Source: Nitrospira sp.
Lineage (GTDB): Bacteria; Nitrospirota; Nitrospiria; Nitrospirales; Nitrospiraceae
Assembly: GCA_018242685.1 (NCBI GenBank)
Contig: JAFEBM010000004.1
Span: forward strand, 33,621-97,620
Reading direction: 5' to 3'
Length of the DNA stretch: 64,000 nucleotides
Part shown: positions 16,865 to 24,570 of the stretch, one piece after another
Numbering within the stretch: the stretch's first letter is position 1
Layout of the letters: the number at the start of each line of letters is the position of its first letter
Notes under the pieces: model-generated
The model's database searches: none
What the model saw: the letters and a program-made list of their open reading frames with translations, nothing else
Told to the model about the DNA's origin: nothing
Program-made: the position numbers and the translations under genes

Positions 16865-18589
16865 GTGAAGCCCCTTCTTCGCGTCTTGCTATATCTTCGG
16901 CCCCACCGCGCTCTTGCGATCGTGACGCTCGTCTGCGCCGCTTGTGCGACGGCGATGGAGTTGGTACCCCCCTGGGTCATCAAGATCATCATCGACGATG
17001 TGATTCAGGCGAAGCAGGCGTCATTGCTGCCATGGGCGATCGGTCTCCTGGTGGGGGCCTATGTGCTCAAGAACCTGTTTGCCTCGCTCAGAATCCGGCT
17101 GAATAATCAACTTGAGCAGACCGTGGTCCACGATCTGCGCCGGCATGTCTTCTCCGCTCTTCAACGTCTGTCCATCACCTATTTTGAGAATCGATCGACG
17201 GGGGAGATCATGTCCCGCGTGACAAACGACACGGAGCATGTCGAGCGGATCTTCATTGACGGGCTCGAAGGGATGCTGACGGCGTCGTTGACGCTGATCG
17301 GGATCACGGGACTCTTGTTCATGCTCAATTGGAAGCTGGCGGCCCTTTCGCTCTTGCCGATCCCATTGCTGGCCTTGTCCGCGAGTTGGTTTACGTCGAA
17401 GGTCCATGGGTATTATCGGGAGACCCGCCAGAGCGCCGCTGAACTGAACGGCTATCTACAAGATGCCTTGTCCGGTATTAGGGAGACGATGGGGTTCGGC
17501 CGTCAAGGGCATGAACAAGCGCGTTTCGACCGGCTGAGCCGGACGTATAGCGAGAAGAACCTCAAGGCGATGGTCTTGTGGTCGATGTATTCGCCCGCGA
17601 TGATTCTGGTCGCCGCCTTTGGGACCGTCTTGATTCTCTGGTACGGCGCGGGAGAAGTCATGGTGGGGCGGCTCACGCTCGGCGAGTTGGTGTTGTTTTT
17701 GTCCTATCTGGCGATGTTCTATGTTCCCATCAATCAAATCCATTCGGTCAATCATATGTTGCAGCATGCGTTGGCGGCGAGCGAGCGGGTCTTTGATGTG
17801 CTGGATACGGTTCCCGAAGTTGCCGATCGTCTTGGGGTGGTTGCTCCGAGCCATCGTACGCGTGGAGCGGTTCGATTCGATCAGGTCCGGTTCCACTATC
17901 GACCTGACGTTCCGGTTCTGAGAGGATTTTCAGTGGACGTACCGGCTGGAGAGCGAGTCGCACTGGTCGGGATGAGCGGGGCGGGAAAGAGCACACTCCT
18001 GAAGCTGTTGATGCGGTTTTACGACGTCACAGAAGGGGCGATCGTTATTGATGGGAAGGATGTTCGGGACTTGCCGATTGCGTATCTACGGCAGCAGATC
18101 GGGTTCGTACAACAGGAGCCGTTTTTGTTCAATGGAACGGTTCGAGACAATCTTTTATATGGCGATTTGCATGCAGACCAGGCTCGGCTGGAAGCGGCTG
18201 CGCGCGCCGCTCGCGCGCATGAGTTTATTGCGGCGTTGCCTGAAAGGTACGACACCTGGATCGGTGAACGTGGCGTCAAACTGTCGGTCGGACAAAAACA
18301 GCGAGTCTCCATCGCGCGGGTTCTGTTGAAAGATCCGCCCATCGTCATTTTTGACGAGGCGACGTCCAATATTGATACGGAGACCGAGGTGAAAATCCGC
18401 GAAGCATTGACCGAACTCACCATGGGGCGAACCACGTTCATCATCGCCCATCGATTATCCACCCTTCACGATGTGGACCGGATTTTGGTGCTCGATAACG
18501 GTCGATTAGTGGAGGAAGGCCGACATGACGAACTGCTTAGCCGAGGAGGAATGTACGCAGGTCTGTACGAGGCTCAGTTTCAGGTATAG
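16865..18589 (+). CDS. ABC exporter, MsbA-like (fused membrane and ATPase domains)
   Basis: 574 residues from a GTG start 22 bp after def. The N-terminal half has six predicted membrane helices of the type IV exporter fold. The C-terminal ATPase has Walker A GMSGAGKST, Q-loop VQQEPFLF, signature LSVGQKQRVS, Walker B IVIFDEATSN and H-loop IIAHRLSTL. Length and organisation match MsbA and other lipid or multidrug exporters working as homodimers. Substrate not determined; MsbA-like lipid A flipping is one possibility. It ends the plus-strand block starting at czcC. Confidence 0.88.
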   Translation: MKPLLRVLLYLRPHRALAIVTLVCAACATAMELVPPWVIKIIIDDVIQAKQASLLPWAIGLLVGAYVLKNLFASLRIRLNNQLEQTVVHDLRRHVFSALQRLSITYFENRSTGEIMSRVTNDTEHVERIFIDGLEGMLTASLTLIGITGLLFMLNWKLAALSLLPIPLLALSASWFTSKVHGYYRETRQSAAELNGYLQDALSGIRETMGFGRQGHEQARFDRLSRTYSEKNLKAMVLWSMYSPAMILVAAFGTVLILWYGAGEVMVGRLTLGELVLFLSYLAMFYVPINQIHSVNHMLQHALAASERVFDVLDTVPEVADRLGVVAPSHRTRGAVRFDQVRFHYRPDVPVLRGFSVDVPAGERVALVGMSGAGKSTLLKLLMRFYDVTEGAIVIDGKDVRDLPIAYLRQQIGFVQQEPFLFNGTVRDNLLYGDLHADQARLEAAARAARAHEFIAALPERYDTWIGERGVKLSVGQKQRVSIARVLLKDPPIVIFDEATSNIDTETEVKIREALTELTMGRTTFIIAHRLSTLHDVDRILVLDNGRLVEEGRHDELLSRGGMYAGLYEAQFQV

Positions 18590-18596
18590 CTCAGTG

Positions 18597-18655
18597 TAAG
18601 GCGAAGGTTGAGGCGGAGAGATTCAAACTCCTGCTAAATCTCAACCTCAGCCTTA
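18597..18655. repeat. Long-arm hairpin element, copy 1
   Basis: Arms of 16 nt (18597-18612 and 18640-18655; 14/16 paired, core AAGGTTGAG/CTCAACCT) enclose a 27-nt loop just after the ABC exporter stop. A related element with the same core is at 36096-36172. There is no T tract, but it could act as a transcript-end stabiliser. Confidence 0.6.
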
Positions 18656-18682
18656 GCCTCGGACTTCGAGGTATTGCGGTAG

Positions 18683-18712
18683 TTGCGGGTTCGAAGACTC
18701 GCTCGGTATACT
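18683..18712 (+). promoter_or_regulatory. Sigma-70-type promoter for the small zinc-protein pair
   Basis: TTGCGG (18683-18688) and TATACT (18707-18712) with an 18-nt spacer, 32 bp upstream of the start at 18745. Confidence 0.45.
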
Positions 18713-18744
18713 CCTTAAAACGAACAATCAGGTAAGGTCGATCA

Positions 18745-18939
18745 ATGGTGCTGATGTACGAAAGTGATCCGCTGGATGACGAACATGCGCGCGGGCGCTT
18801 CTTCCACGTCTGTCGGGGGCGAATCGATCGTACACCGTTGAATGTCCCGCCGGAGGATCATCCCTACGAATGCACCCAATGCGGGATTGATCTCGAAGCC
18901 GAAGATTTTTTTATCGCCCTTCAGAAAGGATCGGTGTAG
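18745..18939 (+). CDS. Small zinc-knuckle protein, unknown function
   Basis: 64 acidic residues with Cys-x2-Cys (ECTQCGIDLEAEDF) near the C-terminus and a lone Cys (HVCRGRIDR) in the first half, suggesting a small metal site. Followed after 5 bp by another small Cys-pair protein on the same strand, so the two probably form a two-gene operon behind the TTGCGG/TATACT promoter. No family recognised. Confidence 0.55.
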   Translation: MVLMYESDPLDDEHARGRFFHVCRGRIDRTPLNVPPEDHPYECTQCGIDLEAEDFFIALQKGSV

Positions 18940-18944
18940 GACCA

Positions 18945-19154
18945 ATGACCGGGAGCGCAGGCAGAAAAACGGTAGGGGTTTCGCGAGGCCTGATGATGTT
19001 GTGCGACACCTGTTATGCTCACATCGTCAACGAAAAACTTCCGGACGGAAAGAACTTCGTGGCTGACTTTGAAGCGCTGCTGGATAGGATCTGTCCCGGC
19101 TGCACCGACATCAACCGCCCCCTCATCGACGACATGGCCGGCAGTGGAGAGTGA
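18945..19154 (+). CDS. Small protein with two Cys-x2-Cys pairs
   Basis: 69 residues with LCDTCYAH and ICPGCTDIN, a typical four-Cys zinc ribbon arrangement about 28 residues apart. A start at the internal Met-Met (MMLCDTC) is possible. Placed 5 bp after a related small protein; the two may act together. Function unknown. Confidence 0.55.
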   Translation: MTGSAGRKTVGVSRGLMMLCDTCYAHIVNEKLPDGKNFVADFEALLDRICPGCTDINRPLIDDMAGSGE

Positions 19155-19237
19155 GGATGCTTCGATATCAATCATTTCCTCATCGGTGGACATGATGAGG
19201 GATTTGGAATAGCTGATCCTCTCCTGGGTCTACCCGA

Positions 19238-19478
19238 TTGAAAACAACGCGTTATTTCCGAGCAACCAGGACCAGGCCGGATAGAAAGCTCATCAAGGAC
19301 GAATGGATCGAGTTTGTTGTCAGTTCTCCGGAAAAGGAGTACATCCAAGCGGATGGTCGAATTAGGCGATGGGCCAGAATCGAAGAAATGGACAACCGAT
19401 ATTTACGAGTCATCCTGCTGCGTGCGTGATGGAGAGACCGTTCATAATGCATTCTTTGATAGAAGGTATGCGCCATGA
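19238..19478 (+). pseudogene. Small TA-like partner protein of DUF2283, frameshifted
   Basis: The frame starting at the TTG at 19238 encodes KDEWIEFVV ... RRWARIEEMDNRYLRVILL and then hits TGA at 19427-19429. Dropping one T at about 19427 restores a tail reading DGETVHNAFFDRRYAP. This matches the tail IHNAFPDRGFKP of the intact homologue at 39908-40150 and ends in a TGA overlapping the next ATG (ATGA), as in that second pair. One inserted base has therefore probably inactivated or shortened this gene. The family is small, basic and always next to DUF2283 here; a RelE-like toxin role is inference. Confidence 0.65.
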
Positions 19479-19672
19479 AAATCAGTTATTTTCAAGATAC
19501 CGACACATTGTATATTGAATTCCGTGCTGGTGACATCACCGAATCTAAAGATCTTGATGAAAATACCATTCTTGATGTGGATGCGAAGGGCAATGTCTGC
19601 GCAATTACCTTTGAACATGCGAGCCAGCGTACGGATGTCAGCCATTTGATTGTGGAAGGCATCGCGGCATAG
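19475..19672 (+). CDS. DUF2283 family protein
   Basis: 65 residues with the typical DUF2283 pattern: a beta start KISYFQDTDTLYIEF, then an acidic turn and ILDVDAKGNVCAITFEHAS. Members are small, acidic and often paired with a basic partner, so they are suspected antitoxins. Overlaps the restored frame of the upstream gene by 4 nt. Paralogue of 40147-40365. Confidence 0.8.
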   Translation: MKISYFQDTDTLYIEFRAGDITESKDLDENTILDVDAKGNVCAITFEHASQRTDVSHLIVEGIAA

Positions 19673-19795
19673 GCTCTGAAGAGCGTGATGATCGGCTAGC
19701 TCCGTCGCTTGTTGCATCGATTTCCCTTCGACCCTAGATACCCAGACAGCATCGATATCAATCGGCTCTCATTTGAGTGACACACTAGAAGCAGA

Positions 19796-20089
19796 ATGAA
19801 GCCAAAATCGGAATGGGTACTGACTGACTTCAATGGTATTCTTGCGCCTGGTTTATTGTATTTATCTCATGCCGACGAAGTGAAAACTGCATTGGGTCTC
19901 GTGATTTCTCTTAAAGAAGGTATGGCTCTAACTGCATATGATCTTGATGCGAATGAAGAGGGAAAGCCCGACAATATTTTTGCATCTGGAGTCGTTGAGA
20001 GATCACCGAGCAATGCTCCGTGCAATGGATCAATTTGGAGTTTGCGGATTGATTCTAACGGAATACGTCATGAATCAGATATCGAGTAA
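19796..20089 (+). CDS. Hypothetical protein
   Basis: 97 residues from the ATG at 19796 (weak purine stretch AGAAGCAG before it). The protein is acidic and mixed alpha/beta, with no signal peptide, membrane segment or Cys motif: SEWVLTDFNGILAPG ... EGMALTAYDLDANEEGK. The DNA is more AT-rich than its neighbours, which fits the accessory character of 18.7-20.4 kb. No family recognised. Confidence 0.5.
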   Translation: MKPKSEWVLTDFNGILAPGLLYLSHADEVKTALGLVISLKEGMALTAYDLDANEEGKPDNIFASGVVERSPSNAPCNGSIWSLRIDSNGIRHESDIE

Positions 20090-20140
20090 GAAGGAAACGA
20101 TGTTTTCCTCTCTCACCTACTAATGTTTGTTGCGTTATTT

Positions 20141-20352
20141 GCATTCCTGCCCATCGAAGTACATGCAGGTCGATTCGCCGGGTTTGGCCTTCCAAGTCTT
20201 GATCAACGAATGTTGATCATCTCCACGACGGAATCCACAAGGCCGGAAATGGGAAGCTTTTGACAGGAGGTTTCACGGCCTCCTGTACTTCAACATAGGA
20301 CATGCGGACGCTCGTGGAGATCAGGATGTGACTCTGTGCCTTATCGATATTT
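20141..20352 (-). pseudogene. Decayed copy of the small exported protein gene at 29362-29709
   Basis: The plus-strand sequence matches 29367 onward over about 210 bp. Shared blocks include GAAGTACATGCAGGTCGATT, AAATCCACAAGGCCGGAAAT (one mismatch) and CGCTCGTGGAGATCAG. Deletions of about 9 bp (around 20228) and other small indels break the frame. Only the 3' half of the gene is present; no signal-peptide part remains. No intact frame survives. Confidence 0.8.
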
Positions 20353-20375
20353 CAGAGGCGGGACACTGGGAGTTT

Positions 20376-20401
20376 AACCCAAGCAGGCCTGCTTCAGGGT
20401 T
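20376..20401. other. Nested palindrome downstream of ndh
   Basis: A 14-bp perfect palindrome (AAGCAGGCCTGCTT, 20381-20394) sits inside an AACCC/GGGTT inverted repeat. It lies 116 bp beyond the 3' end of the NDH-2 gene. No T tract follows on either strand, so termination is uncertain. Confidence 0.4.
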
Positions 20402-20516
20402 CACTCGCTTCTCTCGCTGACACCAGATCAACGCTGACGAACCTGAACCGACGTACCTTTCAATTCTTCTTCCGCCGGTCGTACGGTACGTGGGCGAGTC
20501 GTTCAAGGCACGAGCC

Positions 20517-21920
20517 TCATCCCGGAGGTCTGAGCAAGGCTTCGCTCTCTGGTGCTGGGAGCTCGAAGGCTGGCTGAGGAGTGATGAGGCCAGGCGTGAA
20601 GGATTCAGGCGGTGTCTGCCGGTTGGCGACCGCATGCGGGAGCCGGGAGCGCTTCGTTCGAAAATGGGCCAGATCCTTCGAAAACAGCACGTCCAGGGTC
20701 CAGTTCAAGGCCACGTGCAGTTTCTTTTCCAAGCGAGGCAGTTTCAGCAAGTAGATCGTCCGCCACAGCCACCAGGCGATGAAGCCGGAGAAGTTCACGC
20801 CGAGAATGTTCGCGACGCCGGTCCGTCTCCCGATGGGAGCCAGGAGCCCGAGCGTCGAGTAGAGGAACGGTCTCATCTGCTCGCCTCGAACGGTGGCTAA
20901 AATATTCTGCGCCGCTACTCTCCCTTCACGCAGCGCGTGTTGCGCGGTCGGGGGATGGAATCCACCGGTCTTGAGATCCGGCACGAGCGCACAGTCGCCG
21001 AAGGCCCAGAGGCCCGGCCACCCGGGCACTTCCAGGTACTCGTTGACGAGGACGCGGCCCTTCGTTTTCGGGCAGGGCAGGGTATCCAAGAAAGGGTGCG
21101 GGGAGATTCCAGCCGTCCAGACCAGCGTATTGGTCGTGATCGTCGTCCCGTCGCTGAGCGTGACGTCGAGGTCCATCACGGCGGTGACTTTACAGCTCGC
21201 ATGGATTTCCACCTTCTGCTCGATGAGTTTGCGCTGCGCGTAGCCACCGAGCTTCTCTCCCAGTTCCGGCAAGATGAATGTCCCCGCGCTGACCAGGATG
21301 ATCCGAAACATGTCCTCCCGCAGGTGCGGGAAGAACTGCACGGCCTCCCGCAAAAAGTCATTCATGGCCGCGATGGTCTCGACCCCCGCGAAGCCGCCGC
21401 CGGCTACGACGTAATTCAGTAAGGGCGCGCGGAGCGACGTCCCGCATTCATAGTCCGCCTCTTCCAGATTTGCGATGAGGTGGTTGCGCAGCACAATCGC
21501 ATCATCCAACGATTTCATGGTCAGCGCCCGGTCTGCCAAGCCGGGGATGTTGAAGAAGTTCGTGGTGGACCCGAGGGCCAACACCAGGTGGTCGTAGGGC
21601 AGCGAGTGGCAATGGGTCTCGTGCCCATGCGACAGGCCGACGCGCTTGTGCACAAGATCAATGGCTTCGATCTCGCCATGAAAGAACGTCACGCGACGCA
21701 GCAGCCGGCGGATCGGGCTGACGATATTCGTGATATCGAGGTCGCTCGCGGCGACTTCATGCAGCATCGGGGTGAAGAGGAAAAAGTTGTCCTGGTTGAC
21801 GAGGGTGACGTCCAAGTCGGCGCCGCGCGCCAGCGCGCGTTCGAATTCCAACGCCGCATACATCCCGCCGAACCCCCCACCCAGAATCACCACGCGCGGC
21901 TTTCCATTTAACATCTTCAT
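20517..21920 (-). CDS. ndh: Type II NADH dehydrogenase (NDH-2-like FAD oxidoreductase)
   Basis: 467 residues. N-terminal FAD-binding Rossmann motif VVILGGGFGGMYAA, second dinucleotide fold VVAGGGFAGVETIAA, and the FAD-contacting AFGDCALVPD with PPTAQHALREG, as in NDH-2 and related enzymes. A hydrophobic C-terminal stretch (FSGFIAWWLWRTIYLLKLP) is the usual membrane anchor region. It passes electrons from NADH to quinone without pumping protons. The last 40 residues are a Pro-rich tail. Starts within the stop of the upstream universal stress gene (ATGA overlap). Confidence 0.88.
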   Translation of the reverse strand: MKMLNGKPRVVILGGGFGGMYAALEFERALARGADLDVTLVNQDNFFLFTPMLHEVAASDLDITNIVSPIRRLLRRVTFFHGEIEAIDLVHKRVGLSHGHETHCHSLPYDHLVLALGSTTNFFNIPGLADRALTMKSLDDAIVLRNHLIANLEEADYECGTSLRAPLLNYVVAGGGFAGVETIAAMNDFLREAVQFFPHLREDMFRIILVSAGTFILPELGEKLGGYAQRKLIEQKVEIHASCKVTAVMDLDVTLSDGTTITTNTLVWTAGISPHPFLDTLPCPKTKGRVLVNEYLEVPGWPGLWAFGDCALVPDLKTGGFHPPTAQHALREGRVAAQNILATVRGEQMRPFLYSTLGLLAPIGRRTGVANILGVNFSGFIAWWLWRTIYLLKLPRLEKKLHVALNWTLDVLFSKDLAHFRTKRSRLPHAVANRQTPPESFTPGLITPQPAFELPAPESEALLRPPG

Positions 21921-22465
21921 GCCACCACCCAGATCGCCACTCCCTTGGCGGCGTGCAGGAGATGGTCGGTCGTGCCGCCCCCGAACAGCTGTTTGATCCG
22001 CGAGATCCCCTGCCGCCCCACGGCGATGGTATCGTGCTGCCCGCTGCGGGCCTCGTCGAGGATATTTCTGGCAATATCGTCGTCATGCCCATACTTCACC
22101 GTCACGCGGTTCATGTCGAACCCCGATCGGGTCAACGTCTCACAGGCCTGCTGCAGGACATGACACTCGGATTCCCGCTCCTTCTGAATCCAGGCGTCCT
22201 GTTCATGGCGCAACTGCGCGCTCAATTGCGCCTCGACCGCCGGATTCTCTGATCCCCCATGCTCCAGGAATCGCCGCGGCATGGGCTTGAGCACATGAAA
22301 GAGGGTGATGACAGCGTCGGGCGTTCGGCTCAACAACGAGCCCACATACTGGACCACGCGATGGGAGTTTTCGGACTCGTCCACAGCCAGCAGAATGCGC
22401 CCCGTAACCGACCGACTGGCTTCCTGCTCTTCATTCTCGGTAGTATGCGCTGTCTGTTGAAACAT
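21917..22465 (-). CDS. Universal stress protein, UspA family
   Basis: 182 residues: one Usp domain starting ILLAVDESENSHRVVQYV and ending with the nucleotide-site motif VGRQGISRIKQLFGGGTTDHLL (G-2x-G-9x-G-type). About 20 residues of polar N-terminal extension and a long helical insertion (AQLSAQLRHEQDAW). Probably binds ATP. Co-translated with the NDH-2 gene through a 4-nt overlap, suggesting redox or starvation stress control of NADH oxidation. Confidence 0.85.
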   Translation of the reverse strand: MFQQTAHTTENEEQEASRSVTGRILLAVDESENSHRVVQYVGSLLSRTPDAVITLFHVLKPMPRRFLEHGGSENPAVEAQLSAQLRHEQDAWIQKERESECHVLQQACETLTRSGFDMNRVTVKYGHDDDIARNILDEARSGQHDTIAVGRQGISRIKQLFGGGTTDHLLHAAKGVAIWVVA

Positions 22466-22641
22466 CGGCCCCCCTAATCCTTGACACGGTTCATTTCACG
22501 TCATGCCCTCACACGCATGGCCGGAATACTGGACTCTCCTCTTGCGCGGCGCTCGACAGGTTCCTCGTCCACCAGACTCTCGGCTCGATGCTGAGACCTC
22601 GGTTCGCCACGTCTACCGATGGGACACACGGTCGGCTGCCC

Positions 22642-22734
22642 TCAGCCCTCCTCCATGCCCGGCATGACGAACCACACAATTCCCAGCACGACGAACCACA
22701 GCATCAGTCCAAAGGAGCTGACCGCGCTGACCAT
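22642..22734 (-). CDS. Possible 30-residue membrane peptide
   Basis: A minus-strand frame encodes MVSAVSSFGLMLWFVVLGIV and on to WFVMPGMEEG: one hydrophobic helix with a short acidic end. It lies between a possible 72-residue gene and the universal stress gene on the same strand. There is no strong ribosome site. It looks like the small inner-membrane proteins often missed by annotation, but a chance frame cannot be excluded. Confidence 0.35.
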   Translation of the reverse strand: MVSAVSSFGLMLWFVVLGIVWFVMPGMEEG

Positions 22735-22766
22735 CACGAGACAACAAAAAAAGGTGAGCACCCGGG

Positions 22767-22985
22767 TTATACCCTCACAGGAATCCACATACCACTTCGC
22801 ATATCGCCGGCTTGTTCCCGCTGTAGCGCGATCAGGTTCTGGTGGCTCGGGTCGTCAATAACAAACAACATGCCGCCCCACGAGGAGAAGGCTGGTTGTC
22901 CGACGGTCCGGATCTCATCCATCGACATGACGGCATGTCGGTGACGCATGGTCAGGATGGCCGGCTCAGGAATCACCTGTCTCAT
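22767..22985 (-). CDS. Hypothetical small protein
   Basis: 72 residues from the ATG at 22985, which follows the receiver gene's stop by 2 nt; GGGAG lies 13 nt upstream. Contains MDEIRTVGQPAFSSWGGMLF and ends MRSGMWIPVRV. No family recognised. Position directly behind the receiver gene on the same strand supports a real, co-transcribed gene; composition alone does not. Confidence 0.4.
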   Translation of the reverse strand: MRQVIPEPAILTMRHRHAVMSMDEIRTVGQPAFSSWGGMLFVIDDPSHQNLIALQREQAGDMRSGMWIPVRV

Positions 22986-22987
22986 GG

Positions 22988-23440
22988 TCAGACGCAATCT
23001 CCCGCTACGCGGCTCGGGACCAACCCGTTCTCATGTCTGTACGGATCCCGTTCTCCGCGCTGATTCATGGCCAAGCTCAACATAATCAATAGGATGTTGA
23101 GGTCAGGAGACCTTCGAATCCAGGCAAAAGCTCCTAGCGCCTCAGCCACGTCGCATTTATTCCAGTCGCCCTCCTCCCAGTCGTCCTCCGTGAATAGAAT
23201 GATGGGTACCTCAGGCCAGGTCGTTCGGGATTGCCTCAGGAGATCGAGACCATTGAGGTCAGGGATGTGAGAGTCGATGACGACCGCATCAAAGTGGCGA
23301 AGCTGTATCTCGCACAGTGCCTGAATCCCACCATGCGCCTGCACAACGACAAATCCCTCCTGCTCTAGTATTGTGGGGAGAGACAGTTGCGTTGTCTCAG
23401 GATCATGGATGAGCAACACACGTTTCCCATAGCCGATCAT
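22988..23440 (-). CDS. Stand-alone receiver-domain response regulator
   Basis: 150 residues from the ATG at 23440 (GGAGAGGAGAAG just upstream). A single REC domain: VLLIHDPE at the start (relatives have two or three acidic residues; only one Asp and one Glu here), phosphorylatable Asp56 in VVIDSHIPDLNGLDL, Thr/Ser switch region IILFTEDDW, then an unusual acidic insert EEGDWNKCD. No output domain. Starts inside the stop of the small Cys-rich gene upstream (ATGA). The likely partner kinase is encoded 1.1 kb away on the same strand, but pairing is inference. Confidence 0.75.
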   Translation of the reverse strand: MIGYGKRVLLIHDPETTQLSLPTILEQEGFVVVQAHGGIQALCEIQLRHFDAVVIDSHIPDLNGLDLLRQSRTTWPEVPIILFTEDDWEEGDWNKCDVAEALGAFAWIRRSPDLNILLIMLSLAMNQRGERDPYRHENGLVPSRVAGDCV

Positions 23441-23646
23441 GGTCTTCTCCTCTCCGAGGTCGCGCTTCCATCCAGACGCTCTGTCGAATTGTCGCGCTTG
23501 TCTCGCAGCGGGCACGCTCGCATCGAACTGTCGACCTCGTCGCAATGGCAGTAGGGACCCTCAATGACCGCCCACCCACAGACCAATTCGTCCATCGCAG
23601 CGGCAAGGTCGGCTGCCAACATTCCTCCGCAACGCGGACAACTCAT
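23437..23646 (-). CDS. Small Cys-rich zinc-ribbon-like protein
   Basis: 69 residues from the ATG at 23646, with strong ribosome site AAGGAGGAAAGGG. Contains MSCPRCGGML (Cys-x2-Cys), CGWAV, YCHCDEVD and ACPLRD, giving at least six Cys that could bind zinc or iron. Overlaps the receiver gene by 4 nt, so the two are co-translated. Function unknown. Confidence 0.6.
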   Translation of the reverse strand: MSCPRCGGMLAADLAAAMDELVCGWAVIEGPYCHCDEVDSSMRACPLRDKRDNSTERLDGSATSERRRP

Positions 23647-23931
23647 CCCTTTCCTCCTTGCTTTCGGTCCTCTCACCCGCAACAGCGTGCTCTAGTCGGC
23701 CCAGCACAAAGTCCACGAGGTCGTGAGCGCCGAAAAGCCATGATCGTAGTAAACACCATCGTCTCATTCAGGAGGATAGGACTGAGGCGCTCGTACCTGT
23801 GGGAGTCAGACGGAGCCGTCTGTAGGAATCGTCCGATACGGAAGCGACTCGATAGAGTGAGGGAGCCATGGGTCTATGACGACTCATGGTGAACTACGTT
23901 GAACAGATACGGGAGGGGCCGGATAGGGTGA

Positions 23932-24570
23932 TCATTCCACGAGGTGATGTTGGACCGCATAGCGGGCCAGATCTGCATTGGTTTTGAGATTCAGCTTCTC
24001 TAAGATGCGGGTACGGTAGGTACTGATGGTTTTGATGCTGAGTGACAGTTGGTCGGAGATCTCCGTGATCGTGCTCCCGCCGGCAATCAGGCGAAACACC
24101 TGGTCTTCGCGATCGGACAAGGAACTGTGAGGCGGTCGCTCCTGGCCGCCCTGTTGATGAACGTGGGATGCCAGGAGTTCAGCCGTTTTAGGTGTGATGT
24201 ATTTCCCCCCGCGCGAGATTGTTTTGATGGCCTGCACCAATTCCTGCGGAGCGCTTTCCTTCGTCAGATACCCGGCTCCACCGGCACGTAACACGCGTAC
24301 GGCAAACTGATCCTCCGGGTGCATGCTCAATACCAACACGGGAAGGTTTGGGAAAAGCCGTTTCAGTTCGTGCAACCCTTCCAGCCCGCCGCGTCCCGGC
24401 ATGGTCAAATCCAACACAACTACATCCCACCGGCGTTGCTGTATCTGCTCCACCAATTCATGGACGTTCGAAGCTTCACCGATCACGGCTCCGGAAAACT
24501 CATCGGTGAGAATCTGCGTCAGGCCTCGGCGCAGGTACGGGTGATCGTCTGCAAGGAGAATGTTAATCAT
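23932..24570 (-). CDS. NarL/FixJ-family response regulator
   Basis: 212 residues from the ATG at 24570, inside the end of the kinase gene (8-nt overlap). REC domain with LLADDHPYLRRGL, phosphorylatable Asp54 (VVLDLTMPGRGG), switch residues in VLVLSMH and KES; C-terminal LuxR-type HTH (LSDREDQVFRLIAGGSTITE ... SIKTISTYRTRILEKL). Binds promoter DNA as a dimer after phosphorylation by the kinase encoded immediately upstream. Target genes unknown. Confidence 0.9.
   Translation of the reverse strand: MINILLADDHPYLRRGLTQILTDEFSGAVIGEASNVHELVEQIQQRRWDVVVLDLTMPGRGGLEGLHELKRLFPNLPVLVLSMHPEDQFAVRVLRAGGAGYLTKESAPQELVQAIKTISRGGKYITPKTAELLASHVHQQGGQERPPHSSLSDREDQVFRLIAGGSTITEISDQLSLSIKTISTYRTRILEKLNLKTNADLARYAVQHHLVE

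Noticed and set aside
18687..18696. GGGTTCGAAG looks like a tRNA T-loop.
   Set aside because: No acceptor stem, anticodon arm or D-arm can be folded around it, and it overlaps a plausible promoter.
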